Source: DASQUK01 sp035697145
GTDB taxonomy: Bacteria > Actinomycetota > Acidimicrobiia > Acidimicrobiales > VFJN01
DNA: 64,000 nucleotides
Direction of reading: 5' to 3'
Assembly (NCBI GenBank): GCA_035697145.1
Contig: DASSDL010000080.1
Span: 1 to 64,000, forward strand
How positions within the stretch are numbered: the first letter of the stretch is position 1; each line of letters starts with the position of its first letter. A program made the position numbers and the translations under genes. Positions 7,995 to 16,033 of the stretch are shown here, piece by piece. Below the pieces are notes generated by a model. The model did no database searches and had not been told where the DNA came from. It was given only the letters and a program-made list of their open reading frames with translations.

Positions 7995-10642
7995 CTATCC
8001 GGTTCCCGTTGCTGGGAGCTCGTCGGGCAGAGCGGTTTGCGTGCTGCTGAGCGCGTCGCGGAGGGCTGATCGGGTGGCGATGCCGAGTTTGGGATAGATC
8101 CGGTGGAGGTGCGAGCCGACTGTCCGGTGAGACAGCTCGAGTCGCTGTCCGATCTCCTTGCCCGGGTCCGCCGGAGACGGGCGCCGTAGGCCAGTTGCAC
8201 TCGGGCCAGGTCGAACGGCCAGCGGTCGACGCCGGGGAGGGCCAGCGCCCGGTCGAACAGCTCGCGGGCCTCGTCGTCCGGTGCGGCGATCGCGGCCGAT
8301 GCGCCGGCCAGCAGCGCCAGTCGAGGCGAAAGCGCCGCGATCCCTTCGTCGCGCATGGCGGCGACGTGCGCGGTGGCCTCGGCATGGCGGTTGGTGCGAA
8401 CGGCGGCTTCGACGAGGTCCATCGTGACCCAGAGCGCGTGCGGGACATACGGGGTGAAGGTGCCGGGCGGGCTGACGGCGGCGGCCTGCTGATAGGCGTA
8501 GTCGAAATCACCCTGACCCATGGCGGCGAGCGTTCGCGCGTGATGGCCGTACCAGCGGACCGCGTGCATGCCCCGTGGCTCGGCCCATCGGGACATCTCG
8601 TCCGTCAGCGCCCAGGTCGTCTCGAAAGCGCCGCGAGCGGCGGCGAGCAGCGCTTGGACATGCTGGGCCGGCCACAAGATGTGATAGCCGAGGGCCTGCG
8701 AGAGCCCGAGCAGCTCGTCGAGCAGCTCGTCGGCCTCCTCCCACTGGCCGGTCATGTAATCGTCGATGGAGAGGGTGATCAGCGCGGTGTGCATGGAGGT
8801 GTTGCCGTCGCCCGCTCGGCCGTCGTGCACGACCTGCCACAGCGTCTGCCGGCAGCCGCCCAGCCGGTCGAGGAAGATCGCCGAGTCGACGATCCTCGCG
8901 GTGTCCGCCGGCTCGGCCACCTCGCGCAGCGCCCCGATGGCAGCATCGAGTCGAGCCAGAGCCGGCCCGGAGGCCCGGACCGGATCCGCATAGAAGCCGC
9001 TGGACAGGGCCAGAAGCTCGGGAACTTTGGGCCCAAGGCGAGCGAGCGCGGCCTCGAGTGGGTTCCACAGTTCGCGTCGCCCTCCGACCCAACACACGTA
9101 CAGGAGCGTCTGGAGTGCGTCGGCGAGCACGTTGTCGACGGCATCCGAGCGGTCGGCTCGTTGCTCGATCGCGCCGACCAGCAGGCGGTGGGCGGTGTCG
9201 ATGTCGCCCTGATCGACGAGGAGCAGGTACGACGTCGCGACCGCGGCCTCGAGCGATTCGCCGACCGACGGGTCGGCCCGCTCGGCCTCGGCGAGCAGCC
9301 GGGAAACGTCGCGCAAGTCGCCTGTCACCCGTCCGACGTAGGCGGCCCCGGCCAGGCGACGCCCCCGGTCGGCGCTACGCGGGCTCAGCTCGGCCGCCCG
9401 TACCAGGGCGGCAACCGCTCCGGCGGCATCACCCCGCCGCCACGTCCCGTCGGCGACCGCCGCGAGCAACGCGGCGACCTCTTCGTCGGGCTCCATCGTT
9501 GCTTCGGCGAGGTGCCACGCCCGATGCTCGGGCCGCTCGACAGGCGCCTCTGCCAGAGCGATGTGCGCTCGGCGTCGCTCGTCCGCGGTCGAGAGCCCCA
9601 TGACACCCGCGCGAATGAGCGGGTGTCGGAACACGAGCCGACGCGTGGCTTCGTCGACCTGCACCAGCCCGGCTTGCTCCGCCGCGGCAAGTCCCCGCAG
9701 TTCGGGGTCCCCGGTGGCGGATCGCAGGACGCCGAGCTCGCCGGTGCCGTCCAGCACCGCGAGCAGCAGCAACGTTCGGGTCGCCATTGGGAGGTCCGCG
9801 ACACGGGAGGCGAACAGGTCCTGCACGCGACGGGTGAGTGGCAGGAATCGCGGGGGTGTTGGCCGCGCGATTCCTCGCCACCCGTTCAACGCACGCGGCA
9901 ACTCCAGCAGGGCCAGCGGGTTGCCCTGCGCCTCGGCCACCAGGCGAGTGCGCACGCGGGGCGCAAGCATCGGGAACCGCTCCTGCAGCAAATCGCTTGC
10001 CGCGGCGTCGTCCAACGGCCCCAACTCGTGGGTTGGGGCAGCTCCACCGTCGAAGAAGCTCTGCACCTCCGAGCGGGTGGCGGCCAGGAGTCCGACCTGG
10101 CTCCCCGAGAGGCGGCGGGCCACGAAGCTCAACACGTCCGCGGTCGAGCGATCCAGCCACTGCAGGTCGTCCACGACCAACAGGACGGGACACTCCTCCG
10201 CCGCTTGCAATAGCAGGCCGAGCGCGGCGTTGGACACCACCAATCGGCCCGGCGTCGAGCCGTGTCGGTCTCCGAGGCAGAGCACCGAGGTCAGCGCATC
10301 CCGGTGCAGTTCAGCGAGTCCATCAAGCTGGCCGAGCAGGGGCATGAACAGTTGGTTCAGCCCCGAGAAGGCCACGTCGGCTTCGAACTCGACCCCCTCG
10401 GCCCTCAGGACCCGAGTGCCGGCCGCCATCGCCGCGTCGGCTGCGTGGTTCAGCAGCGCCGTCTTGCCTATCCCCGGCTCCCCGACGATCACCAGCGCGC
10501 CGCCAGCGAGCGCAGCCCGATCGAGGAACGACGAGATCAGCTCCGACTCTTCGGCCCGCCCGTGTAGGCCCACGCGCGCCCACCCGCTGGAGCGACCGGC
10601 CAGCGCAGGCGGGTCGTTGGCCTCTTCCCGCGCCGGCGGCAT
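7995..10642 (-). pseudogene. LuxR-family ATP-binding (LAL-type) regulator, disrupted by internal deletion
   Basis: From ATG 10642 the frame encodes a typical large regulator: an AAA/STAND ATPase with Walker A LVIVGEPGIGKTALL (near residue 50) and Walker B VLLVVDDLQWLD, then a long TPR-like helical region. At about 8165 it breaks. The frame after YGARLRR becomes nonsense. In another frame, from 8163 to a TAG at 7995, the last part of a LuxR helix-turn-helix appears: KEIGQRLELSHRTVGSHLHRI. Intact relatives have roughly 70 more residues between these points, including the first half of the DNA-binding domain. The simplest reading is a deletion with frameshift. The ATPase part may still be made but cannot bind DNA normally. 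Confidence 0.85.
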
Positions 10643-10712
10643 GTGGGCCAAAGCTATCCCCCAGGGGAGCATTCCCCAACGACCCGCCCGGCGTTCGTGG
10701 CAGGGTGGCGGC

Positions 10713-11588
10713 ATGCAGATCGGTGTGGTGTATCCGCAGATCGAGCTGGGCGGTGACCCCGACGCGGTGCGTCGGATCGGTCTGGCGACCGAGGAGCTCG
10801 GCTTCGATCACTTGCTGGCCTATGACCATGTGCTTGGTGCGGTGCACGAGGACCGGATCCCGCCCTTGGTCGGTCCCTACACCGAGCGCGATCCGTTCCA
10901 CGACCCGCTGGTGATGTTCGCCCACCTCGCCGCGGTGACCGAGCGCATCGGCTTCGTCACCGGAGTCCTGGTCCTGCCGCAGCGCCAAACTGCCCTGGTC
11001 GCTCGGCAAGCTGCCGACGTCGACCTGCTGTCAGGCGGGCGGCTGCGTCTCGGCGTGGGCATCGGCTGGAACCACGTCGAGTACCAGGCTCTGGGCGAGA
11101 GCTTCGGTACCCGTGGCGCCCGGGAGGAGGAGCAGATCGCTGTGCTGCGCCGGCTGTGGGCCGAGCCGGTGGTCGATTTCAGCGGGAGGTTCGACCGCAT
11201 CGAGCGTGCCGCCATCACTCCCAAGCCCACGCGGCAGATCCCGATCTGGCTGGGCGGCTTCGGCGACGCCGCTCACGAGCGGGCGGCTCGCGTCGGCGAT
11301 GGGTTCATCTTTGGCGGCCGGACCGAGGACGTGTTCGGCGCCTGGGACCGGATACGCGGGCGGGTCGTTCACCAGGGCAGGCCCGTCGAGAGCTTCGGCG
11401 GCGAGTACGTGGTCATGAGCCGGAAGGGCCCGGAGGCGGTCGCGGCCAAGATCGCGGCGTGGCGTGACGCCGGCGGGACGCACGCTGCGGTCCTCACGAT
11501 GGGATTGGGGCTTGGTTCCACCGACGCCCACATCGAATACCTCGCGGCAATCGCCGACGTCCTCGGACGCGAGCGCGCAGCTCGGTGA
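10713..11588 (+). CDS. LLM class F420-dependent oxidoreductase
   Basis: A 291-residue luciferase-like monooxygenase-fold enzyme. The start MQIGVVYPQIELGGDPDAV is the classic first strand of an F420-binding TIM barrel; longer upstream frames are shadows of the antisense regulator. Further signatures are AEHLAAVTERIGFVTGVLVLPQR-like text at residues 70-92, VDLLSGGRLRLGVGIGWN, and the substrate/cofactor loop QIPIWLGGFGD. Members use reduced deazaflavin F420 (or FMN) for hydride transfer on varied substrates, and the substrate cannot be read from sequence. It is divergent from the broken LuxR regulator, 70 bases away, which may once have controlled it. Confidence 0.9.
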   Translation: MQIGVVYPQIELGGDPDAVRRIGLATEELGFDHLLAYDHVLGAVHEDRIPPLVGPYTERDPFHDPLVMFAHLAAVTERIGFVTGVLVLPQRQTALVARQAADVDLLSGGRLRLGVGIGWNHVEYQALGESFGTRGAREEEQIAVLRRLWAEPVVDFSGRFDRIERAAITPKPTRQIPIWLGGFGDAAHERAARVGDGFIFGGRTEDVFGAWDRIRGRVVHQGRPVESFGGEYVVMSRKGPEAVAAKIAAWRDAGGTHAAVLTMGLGLGSTDAHIEYLAAIADVLGRERAAR

Positions 11589-11636
11589 GTTTTCGCGGCT
11601 GGCTCATCGGAGCCGTGGCGCTGCAAACTTGAGTAC

Positions 11637-11993
11637 GTGGCCAAGACAACGCGCGTCGTGCTTACCTGCGATCTCCACGGTGACGGCACCGAGGCCGTCG
11701 CGACGGTTCGACTGGACAACGGCAGCACCCGCTACGAGCTCGACCTGTGCCAAACCCACCTCGGTGAGCTGACCAGAGCAGGTAGGCGCCTGCGACCGCG
11801 TCGCCGAACCGGCGGAGCAGGCTCAGCCGCGAAGGCCGCCAACAAGACGGCCGCGGCGAAGACCCGTCGCCGGGGTCGCGGTGCGCTGGACGCGGCGGCA
11901 GTGCGCGAGTGGGCGCGCGCGAATGGTTTTACGGTCAGTGATCGTGGTCGAATCCCGAGTCGGATCCTGGAAGCCTTCGCCGCCAGCGAATAG
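11637..11993 (+). CDS. Lsr2-like nucleoid-associated protein
   Basis: A 118-residue Lsr2/H-NS-like protein. The N-terminal half (LTCDLHGDGTEAVATVRLD, then STRYELDLC) matches the dimerisation strands; a basic linker rich in Lys, Arg and Ala follows. The C-terminal domain REWARANGFTVSDRGRIP is the Lsr2 DNA-binding module, with R-G-R as the AT-hook-like minor-groove contact. Lsr2 silences AT-rich, often acquired, DNA. The GTG start at 11637 has little room for a ribosome-binding site. The N-terminus departs from standard Lsr2 (two Cys in the dimer domain), so it is probably a paralogue rather than the main Lsr2. Confidence 0.85.
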   Translation: MAKTTRVVLTCDLHGDGTEAVATVRLDNGSTRYELDLCQTHLGELTRAGRRLRPRRRTGGAGSAAKAANKTAAAKTRRRGRGALDAAAVREWARANGFTVSDRGRIPSRILEAFAASE

Positions 11994-12134
11994 ACGACAC
12001 CACACGGCAGAATCGACACTCCTCTCAGCCAGTACCGGATCGACTCTCAGACGGCCGGTCCGATCCAGACTCATCGTTTCTGAGCGACGTGAGCGACGAC
12101 GCTGCCGCACTCGTCTCGCCGGGTTCTCGCTGCG

Positions 12135-12160
12135 GTGACGTCATGAACGTCACGTATGGT
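12135..12160 (+). promoter_or_regulatory. Inverted repeat and -10 element upstream of methyltransferase gene
   Basis: GTGACGT and ACGTCAC form a perfect 7-bp inverted repeat around the 5-base spacer CATGA (12135-12153). A TATGGT at 12155-12160 fits a -10 element, and the ATG follows eight bases later, so the mRNA would be leaderless. The repeat sits where a repressor would block polymerase. Which regulator binds is not shown. Confidence 0.5.
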
Positions 12161-12168
12161 CCGTTCGT

Positions 12169-12960
12169 ATGCCTCGTGCTGATTACGAGGGGTGGATGGC
12201 GAGCGCCTACGACGCCGGGCGGAGCCTTGCGCCTGGTGCGTTCGACACGTGGGCCGCCGCCGTCAGACCATTCCTTGGCGCGGTCGGCCAGGGGCCGATA
12301 CTCGACCTAGGTGCGGGCACGGGTCGCTTTTCGGGCCACCTAGCGCAGTGGGCCGGCGCAGCCGTGATCGCAGTAGAACCGGCTGTTGCCATGGCCACAC
12401 GGGCCAGGGCGAAACACCTGGTCGGTGTCGACGTGGTTGCCGGTGCGGCCGAGTCGATCCCGCTCTGCGATGACGCAGTGGCCGCGGTCTGGATGTCACA
12501 GGTGGTCCATCACATCGACGACCTCGAGAACGCAGCGTTCGAGCTCCGCCGGGTGCTGCGGCCCGGCGGTCGCCTCCTCATACGGGGCGCGTTCGGCCAC
12601 AACGACGAGATCGGCTCGTGCGGTGTCGACTTTGTGCTCTACCACTACTTTCCGGCAGCGGGACGCTTCGCGGCCACGTTCCCGAGTCGGCGCCGGGTCC
12701 TCGAAGCCTTCGGTTCCGCAGGCTTCGTCGATGAGTTCACGACCAAGGTTGCGCAAGTGACCGCCGCGAGTCTGCGCGAGCTCCATGGCCGACTATCGAC
12801 CCGCGCCGATTCAACACTCGCCGCGCTCGATGACGACACATTTGCCGAGGGGCTCGAAGCGCTCGAACGCGACGCCGACGCCGGCACCTCACCGACGCCC
12901 GTTGTGGATCACCTGGACTTCACCGTGCTTCGCCTGCCCGATGGCCATGACCATGGCTGA
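12169..12960 (+). CDS. Class I SAM-dependent methyltransferase
   Basis: A 263-residue protein with the Rossmann methyltransferase motifs: motif I ILDLGAGTGRFSGHLA (residues ~44-59), an acidic AVEP after the second strand, motif IV AVWMSQVVHHIDD, and LRRVLRPGGRLLIRG. This is the UbiE/Methyltransf_11 pattern; these enzymes methylate small molecules, lipids or quinones. The second half is unusual-looking, with a long linker and DDTFAEGLEALE near the end. No ribosome-binding site precedes the ATG and a -10-like TATGGT lies eight bases upstream, so a leaderless transcript is likely. It is convergent with the antiporter gene and has no obvious partner. Confidence 0.88.
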   Translation: MPRADYEGWMASAYDAGRSLAPGAFDTWAAAVRPFLGAVGQGPILDLGAGTGRFSGHLAQWAGAAVIAVEPAVAMATRARAKHLVGVDVVAGAAESIPLCDDAVAAVWMSQVVHHIDDLENAAFELRRVLRPGGRLLIRGAFGHNDEIGSCGVDFVLYHYFPAAGRFAATFPSRRRVLEAFGSAGFVDEFTTKVAQVTAASLRELHGRLSTRADSTLAALDDDTFAEGLEALERDADAGTSPTPVVDHLDFTVLRLPDGHDHG

Positions 12961-13036
12961 GCGCGCCCACGCCCACCCCTCCGCGGAGCCGTCACCCACC
13001 GGACATCGGCCGGGCGCGTGAACCCAGGGTGACGGC

Positions 13037-14620
13037 CTACTGATCGAGGTAGGACTCCTCGAGGTCGAGCTCGCGCTCGAGGCGGTGCATCACCTCGTTG
13101 CTGATGTCGCCCGCGTTGCGGAGCCCGACGATCGCCCGCCGCTCAGCTCCATAGAGACGTCGCAGGACCCGCGCGCGGACCTGCGACTCGTCCTCGTAGC
13201 CCTCGTCCTCGATCTTCCCGGCCCGGGCGGCGAACCGGCGCTTGCGCTGCTCGTAGAACTGGCGGGCCCGGTCGAGCGTCTCGTCGCCCGCCCAGCCCTC
13301 TCCCGTCATGGCCTCGAGCTCGGTGAGCGCCTCCTTGCTCGCCGCCAGCCGGGCCATGAGCTCCTCGTGCTCCTCCTCGCGGCCGTCGGCCGCCACCCCG
13401 AGGCGCCGGATCAGCGCGGGCAAGGTGAGCCCTTGGCCCACGACGCTGACCAGGACCACCGCGAACGTGACGAACACGATCAGGTCCCGCCCCGGCAGCC
13501 GGGCGCCGGCGTCGGTCTCCAGCGGTAGCGCCAGCGCCGTCGCCAGCGACACCGCCCCGCGCAGGCCGCTCCAGGCAATCACGACCCGCGCCGCGGCGCC
13601 CACGCGACGCTCGCGTTGGCGAGGACGCCTGTCGAGAGCCCGGACGATGTACGGCGTGGTGAACGCCCAGGCGAACCGGGCGCTGATCACCGCGGCGGAC
13701 ACGAGCGCGGCGTACCCCACAAGCTCGGGCAGCGATTGCCCGCTGAGGGAGTCGACCACAACCGGCAGTTGCAGCCCGATGAGCACGAACAGCGTGGCGT
13801 TGAGCAGGAAGGTCAGCACCTCCCACACCGCGGTCGCCTGAAGGCGGGTCGGCGGCGAGGCCAACTCGGGTGCCCGCCACCCGAGGTACAGGCCGGCGGC
13901 TACCACCGCCAGCACACCCGAGAGGTTGAGATGCTCGGCGGGCAGGAAGGCGACATAGCCGGTGATCAGGCTGATCGTGATCTCGGTCGGCGGATCGTCG
14001 AGCCGTCGGCGGATCTCGCCGACCACGTACCCCACCGCCAGCCCCAGCGCCAAGCCGCCGCCGGCGGCCAGCAGGAACTCGAGGCTGGCGTCGAGCAGCG
14101 AGAACGTCCCCTCGACCGCGGCCACGACGGCGACCCGGTAGGCGACCAGGGCCGCGGCGTCGTTCACCAGGCTCTCGCCCTCGACCAGGTTGACGATGAG
14201 GCGGGGAGCACCCAGGCGCCGCATGATCGCCGTCGCCGCCGCCGGGTCGGTCGGCGAGACGATCGCCCCCAGCGCGAACGCCATGGGCCATGGCAGGCCG
14301 AGCACCACGTGCCCCGGCACCGCCACCAGCACCATCGTGACCAGCACCAGCCCGACCGAGGTGAGCGACAGGGCGCGGGCATAGCCCCGCAGCGCACGCA
14401 GCTCCGAGAAGAAAGCCGCGAAGTACAGCAACGGCGGCAGGAACACGAGCAGCACCAAGTCGGGATCGAGCTCGACCTGCGGCATGCCCGGCACCGCCCC
14501 CAGCGCCAGGCCCCCCAGCACCAGCACGATCGGATACGGGATGCCGATCCGGCTGGCCAGCACGTTCAGGCAAGCAACCGACACCAACACCGCGGCGAGG
14601 ACGACCTCGAAGCCTTCCAC
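13037..14620 (-). CDS. Na+/H+ antiporter, CPA1 family
   Basis: About 527 residues from a GTG at 14620. The first two-thirds is membrane-embedded with about 12 hydrophobic helices. CPA1/NhaP signatures include AIVSPTDPAAATAIM (discontinuous helix), the ion-binding-site motif GESLVNDAAALV, and AWSGLRGAVSLATALALP. The C-terminal ~130 residues form a charged cytoplasmic tail (EEEHEELMARLAASKEALTE, then DRARQFYEQRKRRFAA) likely to be helical and regulatory. The protein should exchange Na+ (or K+) for protons for pH and salt homeostasis. The start is uncertain: no strong ribosome-binding site is seen, and the frame is open upstream through low-quality sequence. Confidence 0.9.
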   Translation of the reverse strand: MEGFEVVLAAVLVSVACLNVLASRIGIPYPIVLVLGGLALGAVPGMPQVELDPDLVLLVFLPPLLYFAAFFSELRALRGYARALSLTSVGLVLVTMVLVAVPGHVVLGLPWPMAFALGAIVSPTDPAAATAIMRRLGAPRLIVNLVEGESLVNDAAALVAYRVAVVAAVEGTFSLLDASLEFLLAAGGGLALGLAVGYVVGEIRRRLDDPPTEITISLITGYVAFLPAEHLNLSGVLAVVAAGLYLGWRAPELASPPTRLQATAVWEVLTFLLNATLFVLIGLQLPVVVDSLSGQSLPELVGYAALVSAAVISARFAWAFTTPYIVRALDRRPRQRERRVGAAARVVIAWSGLRGAVSLATALALPLETDAGARLPGRDLIVFVTFAVVLVSVVGQGLTLPALIRRLGVAADGREEEHEELMARLAASKEALTELEAMTGEGWAGDETLDRARQFYEQRKRRFAARAGKIEDEGYEDESQVRARVLRRLYGAERRAIVGLRNAGDISNEVMHRLERELDLEESYLDQ

Positions 14621-14942
14621 GCCCAGAGTCTGGCGGCGCAGCCCTCGGGTGACCGCTCGGATCGCCGGGCCTGCGGGGGGACCCGGGTGAGTCTGCTGGC
14701 CCGGCACCCTGGCCACCCGCGCCGCTCTGACGTAGGTTGGGATCTCGAGCACCCACGGCCGAGGCCTTCCCGTGAGGCCCTCGGTGTCAACGTCTTTGGC
14801 GTCCTGCTGGCAACCCAGGAGGTGGCGAAGCGGGCGCCGTGAGATTCGAGCGCGCTTTGCCGAGCCCGGCGAGCGTCGGTTGGCGAGGCTTCGAGGGGGT
14901 AGCAGGCGCGCCGAAGCGGCCCGGAGGGGAACGCGACGACCC
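14621..14942. promoter_or_regulatory. Divergent region between antiporter and respiratory operon
   Basis: This 322-base stretch should contain the promoters for the antiporter (leftward) and the ctaC-qcrB operon (rightward). No domain-bearing frame is visible. A GGAGGGG at about 14926-14932 may be the ribosome-binding site for ctaC, although its spacing to the chosen GTG is long. I see no clear -35/-10 pair. Confidence 0.35.
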
Positions 14943-16025
14943 GTGCGAAGCGTCAAACGAACACGGCGGGGGAAGGCTGTCGCGGACCGGGCAGCGAGTG
15001 CCTCAGGCGCCGCGAGGCCCCGCGGGCGGCACGGGGGCGGTCCTCTCCTCGCTGCGCTCCTGGCGGGGGTGCTCGCCGCCTGCGGCGGTGACACGCCCTC
15101 GGTCCTCGATCCGCGATCCGGCGACGCCCGGCGGGTGGAGGGCCTGTGGTGGGTCCTGTTCTGGATCTCGGTCGTCGTGGTCGCCGTGGTGACGGCCTTC
15201 CTGCTGGCGGCGGTGCGGCGCCGTCGCGCTGAGTTCCACGTCGACGACGACATCGACACCCGGCCCGTGCCGTGGGGCGACCGGTTCGTGGTCATCGCTG
15301 GCGTGGCAGTCCCGGGCGGGATCCTGGCGGGGACGTTTGCGTTCTCGTTGGGGGTGCTGAACGACTTGGGTGCCACCGACGAGCGGGCCCTCGAGGTGGA
15401 GGTCGTGGGCCACACCTGGTGGTGGGAGGTTAGTTACCCGAACGGGGCGGTCACGGCCAACGAGATCCGCATTCCGGTAGGGGAGACGGTGGACCTCGCG
15501 CTGCCCACGGCCGATGTCATCCACAGCTTCTGGGTGCCTGAGCTGCAGGTGAAGAAGGACCACATCCCCGGCGCCGACAACCGGCTGCGGGTGCTCGCCG
15601 ACCAGGCCGGTCAGTTCCGGGGGCAATGCGCGGAGTTCTGTGGCCTCCAACACGCGCACATGGAGATCTTGGTCGAGGCGCTGCCGGCCGCCGAGTTCCA
15701 GGACTGGCTCGAACGCGAAGCCGAGCCTGCGGCCGAACCGGAGACGGGACGGGCTCGGGAAGGTCGCGAGCTCTTCGAGGGTGCCTCGTGCGCTGGCTGC
15801 CACACGATCAGGGGGACCTCCGCTGACGGCGATCTCGGGCCGGATCTCACGCACCTCGCCGACCGCGAGACGCTCGGGGCCGGACTCATCCCGCTCACCG
15901 CGGGGAACCTCGCCGACTTCATCACCGACCCCCAGGACGACAAGCCCGGCGTGAGCATGCCGCCGACCGAGCTCACTCCCCGGCAAGTCGAGGCGGTGGT
16001 CGCGTACCTGACGGAGCTGGAGTAG
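14943..16025 (+). CDS. ctaC: Cytochrome c oxidase subunit II with fused cytochrome c domain (caa3-type)
   Basis: About 360 residues from GTG 14943. A lipoprotein signal ends in LLAGVLAACGG (lipobox Cys). Two membrane helices follow (WVLFWISVVVVAVVTAFLL; VVIAGVAVPGGILAGTFAF), then the CuA cupredoxin domain: HTWWWEVSYP, IHSFWVPELQ, and the binuclear copper loop C-A-E-F-C-G-L-Q-H-A-H-M. The C-terminal ~90 residues form a c-type cytochrome domain with C-A-G-C-H and a distal SMPP Met. The fusion defines a caa3-type oxidase. It opens the ctaC-ctaD-ctaE-ctaG-qcrCAB operon. The precise start is uncertain because the upstream frame is open. Confidence 0.9.
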   Translation: MRSVKRTRRGKAVADRAASASGAARPRGRHGGGPLLAALLAGVLAACGGDTPSVLDPRSGDARRVEGLWWVLFWISVVVVAVVTAFLLAAVRRRRAEFHVDDDIDTRPVPWGDRFVVIAGVAVPGGILAGTFAFSLGVLNDLGATDERALEVEVVGHTWWWEVSYPNGAVTANEIRIPVGETVDLALPTADVIHSFWVPELQVKKDHIPGADNRLRVLADQAGQFRGQCAEFCGLQHAHMEILVEALPAAEFQDWLEREAEPAAEPETGRAREGRELFEGASCAGCHTIRGTSADGDLGPDLTHLADRETLGAGLIPLTAGNLADFITDPQDDKPGVSMPPTELTPRQVEAVVAYLTELE

Positions 16026-16033
16026 CGGCGGGC

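Noticed and set aside
5630..10714. A 1,694-codon leftward open frame
   Set aside because: Only the part from 10642 to about 8165 reads as protein (LuxR-type ATPase). The rest is antisense to the thiolase-linked acyl-CoA ligase and small protein and has no domain; it remains open because GC-rich DNA rarely has stops in that frame.
13143..14756. 537-codon leftward frame over the antiporter
   Set aside because: Out-of-frame shadow on the same strand; Arg/Gly/Ala-rich with no membrane helices, unlike the antiporter frame.
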